Shown here one piece after another: positions 1-5,301 of a DNA stretch of 10,200 bases (position 1 is its first letter; every line of letters begins with the position of its first letter). This DNA comes from Deltaproteobacteria bacterium (GTDB lineage: Bacteria; Desulfobacterota; UBA8473). The notes below the pieces were generated by a model, which searched no databases, was not told where the DNA came from, and was given only the letters and a program-made list of their open reading frames with translations. A program made the position numbers and the translations under genes. The DNA lies in assembly GCA_030623035.1 (NCBI GenBank), contig JAUXFK010000092.1:1-10200 (forward strand). Direction: 5' to 3'.

Positions 1-121
1 AATTTTGTTCAAGGTCAAGGAAGGCGAAGATTTTAACCGCAGGAATATATTGACATATTTCGAGGATTAAAATCTGAGCCTGACACAGAGATTGGGCAAA
101 AGGGCCATTTCTGGATGGACA
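1..121. repeat. Dispersed palindromic repeat, copy 1 (cut by window start)
   Basis: Three features tie this stretch to other places in the window. TTCAAGGTCAAGGAAG at 8-23 recurs exactly at 2633-2648. GATTTTAA (29-36) pairs with TTAAAATC (67-74) to form a hairpin, with a weaker inner stem at 42-48/55-61. The right arm at 94-119 recurs with one mismatch in 26 bases at 325-350 and in diverged form at 3887-3908. The expected left terminal arm, of the type GTGTTCATCCATAAATG seen at 2604 and 3736, would lie before base 1. No transposase is encoded, so this looks like a non-autonomous, MITE-like or REP-like element. The element boundary is inferred from the other copies. Confidence 0.6.
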
Positions 122-224
122 CTAACTAACCATTATGATTTGCTGTTTCTGTCGGTGTTTTAGCGAAAAAGAAGGACGTTACGATAAAGTAATGAATGCT
201 TGGTCTTATAAAGTTAAATGGCTA

Positions 225-253
225 TTGACTTCCCTTCGAAAACACTATATATT
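225..253 (+). promoter_or_regulatory. Sigma70-type promoter upstream of the 490 gene
   Basis: A TTGACT -35 box at 225-230 is separated by exactly 17 bases from a TATATT -10 box at 248-253. Each box matches the consensus at 5 of 6 positions. Transcription would start near 260 and give a leader of about 230 bases, including the repeat arm at 325-350, before the coding sequence at 490. No intervening gene or terminator is visible, so it would serve the 490 and 823 genes. The call rests on sequence match only. Confidence 0.5.
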
Positions 254-324
254 GTGTATAGATGAAAGTAGTGGATAAATATTGTTGGTAAGAGTGGTCA
301 TTAACATCAACGAGAGGTGGTCAA

Positions 325-350
325 GGGCAAAATGGCCATTTCTGGATGGA
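325..350. repeat. Dispersed repeat, isolated right arm (copy 2)
   Basis: This 26-base segment matches 94-119 at 25 of 26 positions (core GGCCATTTCTGGATGGA) in the same orientation, 231 bases downstream. The flanking sequence differs, and no hairpin core or left arm is evident nearby. It is therefore either a solo arm or the decayed end of another copy. Confidence 0.55.
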
Positions 351-489
351 TATTAGCCTAGTTTGAGAAAACGCCTGGATAACTCTGAGATAGATCAAAA
401 TAAATCTGCGAAAGAGAGCGAAAAAAGGATTTTTTCAGAGTAAATTCATTACAAATGCCATCACTGGAAAGAAAGGATAAATTTAACAC

Positions 490-807
490 ATGGAAGACCT
501 GCGCAATTCTTATATTGTAAATTTTTGTGAAGTACTTGTAAAGAAAAAGGGGAAGGAACTATCGCCAGAGGAGTTGTCGAAAAAGGTTGAAGACATGTAC
601 ATTCTTTTTGAAAATATGCTTGGGGAAAATATGGTTGCTGCTTTACCTGCTGAAAAACAAGAAGAGTACATGGCCCAGTATAAAAAAGAAGAAGTAGACT
701 TTGAAAAAATAGGAATGTTTTTCAAAGAAAACATATCGGATCCGGATGAAATCATGAAGAAGACCATAACAGAATTCTCCACAGAATTCTTGAAAGATAA
801 AGCATAA
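490..807 (+). CDS. Small helical protein of unknown function
   Basis: This encodes a 105-residue soluble protein that I do not assign to a family with confidence. It is rich in Lys and Glu and predicted to be almost entirely helical. It has one cysteine (residue 13) and no signal peptide or membrane segment. A central stretch with ALPAEKQEEYMAQY (residues about 51-64) followed by a charged segment gives it the look of small helical DUF proteins with an LPxxxQxEY motif; that resemblance is from memory. The nearest Shine-Dalgarno, AGGA at 474-477, is rather far (12 bases) from the ATG. The stop is 15 bases before the zinc-finger gene at 823, so the two probably share a transcript from the 225 promoter. 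Codon use is more A-rich than in the dsr genes. Confidence 0.7.
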   Translation: MEDLRNSYIVNFCEVLVKKKGKELSPEELSKKVEDMYILFENMLGENMVAALPAEKQEEYMAQYKKEEVDFEKIGMFFKENISDPDEIMKKTITEFSTEFLKDKA

Positions 808-822
808 ATCTCTGGAGTTCCT

Positions 823-1086
823 ATGGATAGAACACCTATTTGCTCCCATTGTGGAGAAAAAATGAATAAATGGAAGATCCCTGACGGATCCACCTGGGAA
901 ACCGAGTTCCACTATGTCTGCTTCAACGATACCTGTCCCTATTATGTCAGGGGTTGGGAATATATGATGCAACAAAATAACGTTCATGCTTCGTACAGGC
1001 ATCGATATAATCCCAAAACCGGTAAATCAGGGCCTTTACCGGTTTGGTCCGATGATGCTTTGAAAAAAGACATTTTAGACGATTAG
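823..1086 (+). CDS. Ogr/Delta-like zinc-finger protein
   Basis: This encodes an 87-residue protein with four cysteines at 7, 10, 33 and 38. The pattern C-x2-C-x22-C-x4-C is the spacing of the Ogr/Delta zinc-finger family, named after late-gene activators of P2-like phages. Ogr itself binds DNA and RNA polymerase, but cellular homologues of this size are mostly uncharacterised, so a transcriptional role here is only inference. The region after the finger is rich in aromatic and basic residues (WEYMMQQ, ASYRHRY) and the tail is acidic. A TGGAG Shine-Dalgarno lies 5 bases before the ATG. No other phage-like gene is visible nearby, so this does not look like a prophage remnant. It probably forms a two-gene operon with the gene at 490. 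Confidence 0.75.
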   Translation: MDRTPICSHCGEKMNKWKIPDGSTWETEFHYVCFNDTCPYYVRGWEYMMQQNNVHASYRHRYNPKTGKSGPLPVWSDDALKKDILDD

Positions 1087-1305
1087 ACCAGACGCAAAAG
1101 GAATAATACTTATAATGACTATTGAGTTGACTCCGAATAAAAGAAATTTCGTCTTAATTATTAAAGGGATAGCTTTATTAGGAATTTATTGAACGCTCTT
1201 GTTTCTTATTTTTTTATAATCGAGACGTTACGCATAATATTTTCGGAGCGAAATCAATAACCATTTAAAAGTATTTTGTTACTTTTTTGTGACATTGGTA
1301 GGATT

Positions 1306-1318
1306 AGAAGTAACTTCT
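1306..1318. promoter_or_regulatory. Palindrome, possible activator site
   Basis: AGAAGT-A-ACTTCT is a perfect odd-length palindrome about 160 bases upstream of the sigma54-type promoter. Enhancer-binding proteins of sigma54 promoters usually bind palindromes 80-200 bases upstream, so position fits, but the regulator is unknown. Confidence 0.3.
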
Positions 1319-1363
1319 TTAAATTAAACGGAAAAGTTTGTTTATAAAGAAAAGATGCCGGAA

Positions 1364-1378
1364 AAAATGTTACATTTT
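1364..1378. promoter_or_regulatory. Palindrome AAAATGT-T-ACATTTT, possible activator site
   Basis: This is a perfect 7+1+7 palindrome centred about 105 bases upstream of the -24 element at 1476. The distance is right for an upstream activator sequence of a sigma54-dependent promoter. Such AT-rich palindromes also arise by chance in this AT-rich gap. Confidence 0.35.
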
Positions 1379-1475
1379 CTTCCCCTTTTGATTCCCTGCC
1401 TCGATTATCTTTCCCCCATGAAAAACCTAACCAAAGATAGCATTTAAAGGTCAATCCAAAAGATTTGTTTTAGTA

Positions 1476-1491
1476 TGGCATTGTTTTTGCA
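1476..1491 (+). promoter_or_regulatory. Sigma54 (RpoN) -24/-12 promoter
   Basis: TGGCATTGTTTTTGCA matches the TGGCAC-N5-TTGCA consensus at 10 of 11 defined positions. The invariant GG (1477-1478) and GC (1489-1490) are separated by the required 10 bases. Transcription would start near 1502, leaving a leader of about 220 bases before the ferredoxin gene at 1723. Palindromes at 1306 and 1364 could hold the activator. Sigma54 promoters are common in sulfate reducers. The long leader is the main reason for caution. Confidence 0.55.
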
Positions 1492-1722
1492 TTTTTTAAA
1501 AAAAGTTCATCTACTAGTAAATTTCCTTTTTTAATCCAATAATGCTTTTTTAACTTACCTATTGATTACACTTACGGCATTTTCCAAAAACGGTACTTGG
1601 CCTTAATCACCTGAGAATGCTTACCTTCTGCTTTGTCAGGATGGATGTTCAAAAAACAATATGCGTTTTTGCTCAAAAGAAAATTATTTATTTGCAAGAG
1701 TGAATTTTTATAGGTATTACCT

Positions 1723-1917
1723 ATGGTTAAAATCATTATAGATGACGATAAGTGTAATTGTTGCGGATTATGCGTTGAGGTTTGCCCTAATGAAGTACTG
1801 ATCAAAAGAAGGGATGGTTGTTCCCCTTTAATAAGCGATAATGAATGTTATTTGTGTGAGAACTGTATGGTGGTATGTGAGACCGATGCATTGATAGTTA
1901 TCGAAGAAGATGGATAA
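1723..1917 (+). CDS. Small 2[4Fe-4S] ferredoxin
   Basis: This encodes a 64-residue bacterial-type ferredoxin, a soluble low-potential electron carrier. Cluster one is C11-x2-C14-x2-C17-x3-C21-Pro. Cluster two is C42-x2-C45-x2-C48-x3-C52, with Thr in place of the usual Pro two residues after the last cysteine. Extra cysteines at 13 and 33 are not needed for the clusters. The spacing between the cluster motifs is longer than in the 55-residue clostridial type. A weak AGG at 1712-1714 is the only Shine-Dalgarno. Ferredoxin genes are often found near dsrAB in sulfate reducers and could supply electrons to sulfite reduction or another oxidoreductase; the partner is not visible. It is probably driven by the sigma54-type promoter at 1476. 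Confidence 0.9.
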   Translation: MVKIIIDDDKCNCCGLCVEVCPNEVLIKRRDGCSPLISDNECYLCENCMVVCETDALIVIEEDG

Positions 1918-2046
1918 AAAGCTTTCAAAAGATTTATAGGCAAAAACAAATTAAAATAGTATGGTGTGTTTTTTAAGTCGAACAGTAAAGAAATGAAAGA
2001 TGAATATTTAATTGATGTTTGATTTGTGTCAGGTACTTTTAATAAC

Positions 2047-2054
2047 AGGAGGTG
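2047..2054 (+). promoter_or_regulatory. Strong ribosome binding site fixing the start at 2060
   Basis: AGGAGGTG is complementary to the 16S rRNA tail and lies 5 bases before the ATG at 2060. It rules out the in-frame upstream ATG at 2012, which has no Shine-Dalgarno. Confidence 0.85.
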
Positions 2055-2059
2055 TTTTG

Positions 2060-2380
2060 ATGGCAGATTTTAGTATCAATATTTTTTTGGATGACGAAAA
2101 ACTAAAGAAGATTGAAAACGCTGGATTGGCAAGTGAGGTTAAGGAAATAGAGGGCAAAAAGGCAGTCCAGGTAGGGCTTACCAAAAAGGATCATAAGAAA
2201 CTCTGTAAGAGTTTCCCGGATTTAACCACCGACTCTTCTAATGCATGTGTTCTTCCGGAGGAAGCAGAGAACACCTTGATGGGCATTGTATCGGACATGA
2301 AGACACTTGACGTTATGAAGGCTGCAATAATGAAGCTCTACAATCCTCTTGCAGGTAAAGCGCTACGAGCAAAATTGTAA
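2060..2380 (+). CDS. Conserved-looking protein of unknown function
   Basis: This encodes a 106-residue cytoplasmic protein that I do not recognise. The first 40 residues look like a small beta-rich segment (FSINIFL, KKAVQVGL) around a charged helix, and the second half is helical, ending in a basic tail. Cysteines at 49 and 63 are too few for a metal cluster alone. There is no signal peptide or membrane span. The start at 2060 is fixed by an excellent Shine-Dalgarno. It lies 142 bases after the ferredoxin gene with no terminator between them, so co-transcription is possible. The strong ribosome binding site suggests high expression. Its length equal to that of DsrC in this window is a coincidence; the sequences share no motif. 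Confidence 0.75.
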   Translation: MADFSINIFLDDEKLKKIENAGLASEVKEIEGKKAVQVGLTKKDHKKLCKSFPDLTTDSSNACVLPEEAENTLMGIVSDMKTLDVMKAAIMKLYNPLAGKALRAKL

Positions 2381-2494
2381 TTAAATAATTCGTATTATCC
2401 AGATGCGTTGAATATCGTTGTAAATTGTATAATAAAAACCGAGAAGTGCTTATTGTAATTGGAAAAATTAATTTTTTTATTTTTTAAATAAATG

Positions 2495-2523
2495 TTGACT
2501 TTTTAAGATTGCAGTGTTATTTA
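2495..2523 (+). promoter_or_regulatory. Weak sigma70-type promoter candidate
   Basis: TTGACT (2495-2500) is a good -35 box, but the hexamer 17 bases later, TATTTA, matches the -10 consensus only partly. A TetR-type palindrome begins 15 bases downstream of that hexamer, at the place where a repressor would block initiation. It is the best candidate promoter for the 2687-TPR pair and perhaps for the dsr block. Confidence 0.3.
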
Positions 2524-2537
2524 TTATCTTTTAATTT

Positions 2538-2557
2538 ATGAATGAGTATTCATTCAT
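2538..2557. promoter_or_regulatory. TetR/FadR-type operator palindrome
   Basis: The core TGAATGAGTATTCATTCA (2539-2556) is palindromic apart from one central pair. It fits, at all but one defined position, the TGAATGA-MTAN-TCATTCA operator known for the TetR-family fatty-acid regulator FadR of Bacillus; several other TetR-family regulators use similar TGAATGA half-sites. No TetR gene is in the window, so the regulator would act in trans. The site lies 130 bases before the 2687 gene and just downstream of the possible promoter at 2495. Confidence 0.5.
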
Positions 2558-2603
2558 TCTTTTTAATTGAATAAGAAATGCTTCTCGTTTAGCTGGTTTC
2601 ATT

Positions 2604-2684
2604 AGTGCTCATCCATAAATGAGTGTTTTTTATTCAAGGTCAAGGAAGTTGAAGAGATTGGGAAAAGGACCCAGGGCAAAAGAA
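2604..2684. repeat. Dispersed repeat, copy 3 (left arm plus partial core)
   Basis: AGTGCTCATCCATAAATGA (2604-2622) matches 3736-3754 at 18 of 19 positions. The 16-base block at 2633-2648 is identical to 8-23. GAAGA and GATTGGG, which flank the hairpin in copy 1, are here adjacent, so the hairpin core is missing. A GGGCAAAAG similar to the right half of copy 1 ends at the start codon of the next gene. The right terminal arm is absent. Confidence 0.55.
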
Positions 2685-2686
2685 GA

Positions 2687-3040
2687 ATGCCTGAAAAAGT
2701 GAGTAAACTTTCTTTTGAAGAAGAAAATAGAAAGAAGGCCATCTTCGATGGCATGTCAGCCAGGAACAAGAAGAGAATCCAGGCAAAAGGTTATGAGGAT
2801 TGGGACCCTTTCTTGAAACCGAATGATCCCATCGACATAAGGACGGATCAAAAAAGGCATACAGCATCAGCCCTGACAAGAAAGTTTCTCCGAACATGCA
2901 GTCACGAAGAGTACAGCAATGCTTATGGACAGGGAGTATGGGAAATCTGTTCAGGAATTATTGGCGGCAACGACCGATACAGGGCCATGTATGAATTTTC
3001 CTGTTGGTATAAAGACTTCTTAAGAGATGGTGATTTATGA
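2687..3040 (+). CDS. Unknown small protein coupled to the TPR gene
   Basis: This encodes a 117-residue soluble protein that I do not recognise. It starts with a charged helix (FEEENRKKAIFDGMS), has a Trp/Pro-rich middle (EDWDPFLKPNDP) and ends with a helical half carrying three cysteines in TCSHEEYS, EICSGII and FSCWYKDF. No membrane span or signal peptide is seen. The residues look well structured and not random, and the frame is clean. Upstream bases AAGAAG offer only a modest Shine-Dalgarno, and this leader derives from a repeat copy. Its stop overlaps the ATG of the TPR gene (ATGA), so the two are translationally coupled and probably work together. Position before dsrA suggests, but does not prove, a role in sulfite reduction. 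Confidence 0.8.
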   Translation: MPEKVSKLSFEEENRKKAIFDGMSARNKKRIQAKGYEDWDPFLKPNDPIDIRTDQKRHTASALTRKFLRTCSHEEYSNAYGQGVWEICSGIIGGNDRYRAMYEFSCWYKDFLRDGDL

Positions 3041-3672
3041 TAGAAGGGATGTCCATGGAAGAGTATATCAAAGACCTGAGACACAACTTACAGGAGAATC
3101 CGGGGTGTGCCCTTACGCATTACAACCTGGGGGTTGCCCTTATACAACAGCACAAGTGGGACGAAGCTATAAAAGAGCTTAAAGATGCCATATGTGAGAG
3201 CCCTCGCATGGTAGAGGCCTATATCAACTTGAGCGGCATATATTTCCAAATAGGAGAGATGGAAGAAGCTATCGAACTGTGTAAGAAGGTTATCGAGTTC
3301 AGGCCTGATTTTGCACCTCCTTACGGAAATATCGGGTTTGCTTATTTGCAGCAGGGGAAAGTTGAAGAGGCAATCGAAATGCTAAGGAGGGCTGTTAAAA
3401 AAGATCCCAGATTCGTTCAGGCCTTAGCCACCCTGGGAAGTGCATATCTCAGTCAGGGAAAGACTGAAGAGAGTATTGAAAGCAGTAAAAAGGCTATTGA
3501 TATCGCCCCTGAATTTGCAGTAGCGCACAATAACCTGGCTGTCGCCTACCTTGAGAGGGGAGAGTTCGAAAAGGCCATAGAACATTGCGATAAAGCGAAA
3601 GGGTGTGGGCTTGAGATACACCCTGATCTTTTGAAGGAGCTGGAACCGCATCGCTCTTTAAATAACGAATGA
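3037..3672 (+). CDS. Tetratricopeptide repeat (TPR) protein
   Basis: This encodes 211 residues made almost entirely of five consecutive 34-residue TPR units at about 23-56, 57-90, 91-124, 125-158 and 159-192. Each carries the usual small and aromatic positions (for example NLGVAL, GFAYLQQG, GSAYLSQG, AVAYLERG) and the A-I-E helix B pattern ending near Pro. TPR stacks form a concave surface that binds other proteins, so this is likely an adaptor or assembly factor in the cytoplasm. No catalytic domain, signal peptide or membrane segment is present. The first ATG overlaps the previous stop. A start at 3055 is also possible because GAAGGG at 3043-3048 lies 6 bases before it, and residues 1-6 are outside the repeats. 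Partner candidates are the coupled 117-residue protein and, by position, DsrAB. Confidence 0.9.
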   Translation: MIEGMSMEEYIKDLRHNLQENPGCALTHYNLGVALIQQHKWDEAIKELKDAICESPRMVEAYINLSGIYFQIGEMEEAIELCKKVIEFRPDFAPPYGNIGFAYLQQGKVEEAIEMLRRAVKKDPRFVQALATLGSAYLSQGKTEESIESSKKAIDIAPEFAVAHNNLAVAYLERGEFEKAIEHCDKAKGCGLEIHPDLLKELEPHRSLNNE

Positions 3673-3735
3673 AAAGTTATGGTCAAAGTCAGAAATCTTT
3701 GGAGAGGGGGTGAAGCGATTTAGATTATTTAGAAA

Positions 3736-3911
3736 AGTGTTCATCCATAAATGAAATCAGGGCACAGGTAAATTATGAAAATTTAGATATGTGGAATTAT
3801 TTTTATAAGGTCGAGTAAGTCAGGGGATTATACGAAAGGTGTTCTTTCGTACGTCGCAAAAATAATCCCTCATATTCATGCAGCGAAAAATGGCCTTTTA
3901 TGGATGGAAAC
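3736..3911. repeat. Dispersed repeat, copy 4, near-complete element before dsrA
   Basis: The ends form terminal inverted repeats: GTGTTCATCCATAAA (3737-3751) pairs with TTTATGGATGGAAAC (3897-3911) at 13 of 15 positions. The right arm extends through AATGGCC, matching the arms at 94 and 325. Inside is a two-part hairpin: GGGATTAT (3824-3831) with ATAATCCC (3862-3869), enclosing ACGAAAG (3832-3838) with CTTTCGT (3844-3850). The organisation (arm, internal hairpin, arm, no coding) is that of copy 1. It lies 70 bases before dsrA. Confidence 0.6.
3824..3869 (+). other. Strong hairpin inside the dsrA leader
   Basis: The stem GGGATTAT/ATAATCCC encloses a second perfect stem ACGAAAG/CTTTCGT with loop GTGTT; an unpaired ten-base stretch (CGTCGCAAAA) lies on the 3' side. 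No T-run follows, so it is not a rho-independent terminator. If transcribed, it could affect processing or stability of the dsr mRNA. Confidence 0.5.
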
Positions 3912-3968
3912 GAGTTAATATATAAATCAATAAACAAGAGTGGTTACTTTTTAAATAACTCAATGAAT

Positions 3969-3973
3969 GGAGG
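3969..3973 (+). promoter_or_regulatory. dsrA ribosome binding site, decides the start
   Basis: GGAGG lies 8 bases before the ATG at 3982. An in-frame ATG at 3967 overlaps this site and would add five residues (MEVFL) not expected of DsrA, so it is rejected as the start. Confidence 0.9.
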
Positions 3974-3981
3974 TATTTTTA

Positions 3982-5289
3982 ATGACAAAACGTAAGACCC
4001 CTATGCTCGATGAGCTGGAGAAGGGAAAGTGGCCGAGCTTCATCTCTGATATGAAACAGGAGGCCGAAGCCAGAGAAAAAACAAGTGTCGATTTACAGAC
4101 CCCGAAGGAATGCGTTGACGATCTCCTTGGACTTTTGGAACTCACTTACGTGGATAAGGTGGTCCATTGGAAACACGGTGGGATAGTGGGTGTCTTTGGA
4201 TACGGCGGTGGTGTTATCGGGAGATACTGTGACCGGCCTGATGAATTTCCTGGTGTGAGAGACTTCCATACCATGCGAGTCAACCAACCCTCGAGCAAGT
4301 TCTATTCCACAGAATATCTGAGACAGATATGCGAGTTATGGGAAAGGCGAGGCAGTGGCCTTACCAACATGCACGGCTCTACAGGTGATATCATATTACT
4401 CGGTACGACGACACCCCAGTTGGAAGAGGTTTTCTGGGAACTTACCGATAACCTCGATCAGGATCTGGGTGGTTCGGGTTCCAACCTAAGAACACCCTCC
4501 TGCTGTATTGGGAAGGCCCGCTGTGAATTTGCCTGCTACGATACTCAGGCCATCTGTACCGACTTTACCATGGAGTATCAGGATGAGTTGCACAGGCCCG
4601 CATTTCCATATAAATTCAAATTCAAGTTTGATGGCTGTCCTAACGGATGCGTGGCATCTATTGCCAGGTCTGACATGTCGATTATCGGTACATGGAGAGA
4701 CGATATCCGTATAGACCAGGAAGCGGTCAAGGCATACGTTGGGGGCGAGTTAAAGCCTAACGGAGGAGCCCATTCCGGGCGTGACTGGGGAGCCTTCGAT
4801 ATTCAAAAAGAGGTGGTCGATCTTTGCCCCACCGGATGTATGGGGTGGGATGGAAGTAAACTGAATATTGACAATAAAGAGTGCACTCGCTGTATGCATT
4901 GTATCAATGTAATGCCCAGAGCACTGCGGATCGGAGAGGATACAGGAGCCTCCATTCTATTCGGCGCAAAGGCCCCTATCTTGGAAGGCGCACAGATGTC
5001 CACACTGACTGTCCCGTTTATGAAGATCGAGGAGCCGTATGAGGAGCTCAAAGACCTGGTTGAAAAAGTCTGGGATTACTGGTCTGAAGAGGGAAAAAAC
5101 AGGGAACGCCTCGGTGAGTTGATGCAGAGAGAGGGCTTTCAAAAGTTCCTCGAAGTCTGCGAACTCGATGCAGACCCTCGAATGATCCAGGAGCCCCGGT
5201 CCAACCCTTACATCTTCTGGAAGGAAGAGGATGTTGAAGGTGGATGGGATAGAGATATAAAAGCATTCAGGAAAAAACACCAGAAATAG
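3982..5289 (+). CDS. dsrA: Dissimilatory sulfite reductase subunit alpha
   Basis: DsrA is the alpha subunit of the alpha2-beta2 cytoplasmic enzyme that reduces sulfite with six electrons, ending as a trisulfide on DsrC when DsrC is present. The 435 residues are the normal length. The siroheme-linked [4Fe-4S] site is intact: C175-x5-C181 (in CCIGKARCEFAC) and C219-x3-C223 (in DGCPNGCVAS). An inserted ferredoxin domain follows with C282 (LCPTGC) and C301-x2-C304-x2-C307 for the second [4Fe-4S] cluster. The order is an N-terminal region, the half-sulfite-reductase domain, the ferredoxin insert and a C-terminal helical part. These cysteine spacings agree with those I know from Desulfovibrio DsrA. 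dsrB follows after 12 bases. Reductive bacterial type is inferred from dsrD downstream. Confidence 0.98.
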   Translation: MTKRKTPMLDELEKGKWPSFISDMKQEAEAREKTSVDLQTPKECVDDLLGLLELTYVDKVVHWKHGGIVGVFGYGGGVIGRYCDRPDEFPGVRDFHTMRVNQPSSKFYSTEYLRQICELWERRGSGLTNMHGSTGDIILLGTTTPQLEEVFWELTDNLDQDLGGSGSNLRTPSCCIGKARCEFACYDTQAICTDFTMEYQDELHRPAFPYKFKFKFDGCPNGCVASIARSDMSIIGTWRDDIRIDQEAVKAYVGGELKPNGGAHSGRDWGAFDIQKEVVDLCPTGCMGWDGSKLNIDNKECTRCMHCINVMPRALRIGEDTGASILFGAKAPILEGAQMSTLTVPFMKIEEPYEELKDLVEKVWDYWSEEGKNRERLGELMQREGFQKFLEVCELDADPRMIQEPRSNPYIFWKEEDVEGGWDRDIKAFRKKHQK

Positions 5290-5301
5290 GAGGTTTTATT
5301 A

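Larger units (their letters stand above)
1087..1722. other. AT-rich intergenic region with regulatory signals
   Basis: No convincing gene lies in this 636-base stretch. Visible structure: a small hairpin TTTCG-GAG-CGAAA (1241-1253), a TGT-N12-ACA motif (1277-1294), palindromes at 1306-1318 and 1364-1378, and a sigma54-type promoter at 1476-1491. Short open frames, such as a 30-codon one from 1355, have no Shine-Dalgarno. No rho-independent terminator for the 823 gene was found. Confidence 0.6.
2381..2686. other. Intergenic region with operator and repeat
   Basis: This gap of 306 bases is very AT-rich in its first half. It contains a possible promoter (2495-2523), a TetR-type operator palindrome (2538-2557) and a repeat copy (2604-2684) that runs to the next start codon. 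No small gene or clear terminator is visible. Confidence 0.6.
3673..3981. other. dsrA upstream region
   Basis: This gap of 309 bases is mostly occupied by a repeat element with terminal inverted repeats and an internal hairpin (3736-3911). I see no good sigma70 or sigma54 promoter. The last 70 bases are AT-rich, then the dsrA ribosome binding site. Either dsrA is read from upstream or its promoter is of a poorly matching type. Confidence 0.55.

Noticed and set aside
135..278. 47-codon cysteine-rich frame (starts MICCFCRCF)
   Set aside because: No Shine-Dalgarno, overlaps the sigma70-type promoter, and only the first residues look interesting; probably chance.
1355..1447. 30-codon hydrophobic frame MPEKMLHFLPLL
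   Set aside because: No ribosome binding site, overlaps the palindrome at 1364-1378, and ends in low-complexity sequence.
1572..1805. Minus-strand frame ending in KHSQVIKAKYRFWKMP
   Set aside because: The C-terminal part looks protein-like, but its start lies inside the ferredoxin gene on the other strand and I recognise no family. At most it is a remnant of an older gene.
3967..3981. Upstream in-frame ATG for dsrA
   Set aside because: It overlaps the GGAGG that serves the ATG at 3982, and the extra residues are not expected of DsrA.
4093..5280. Several open frames opposite or shifted within dsrA
   Set aside because: They are shadows of a highly conserved gene, have no ribosome binding sites and no recognisable motifs.
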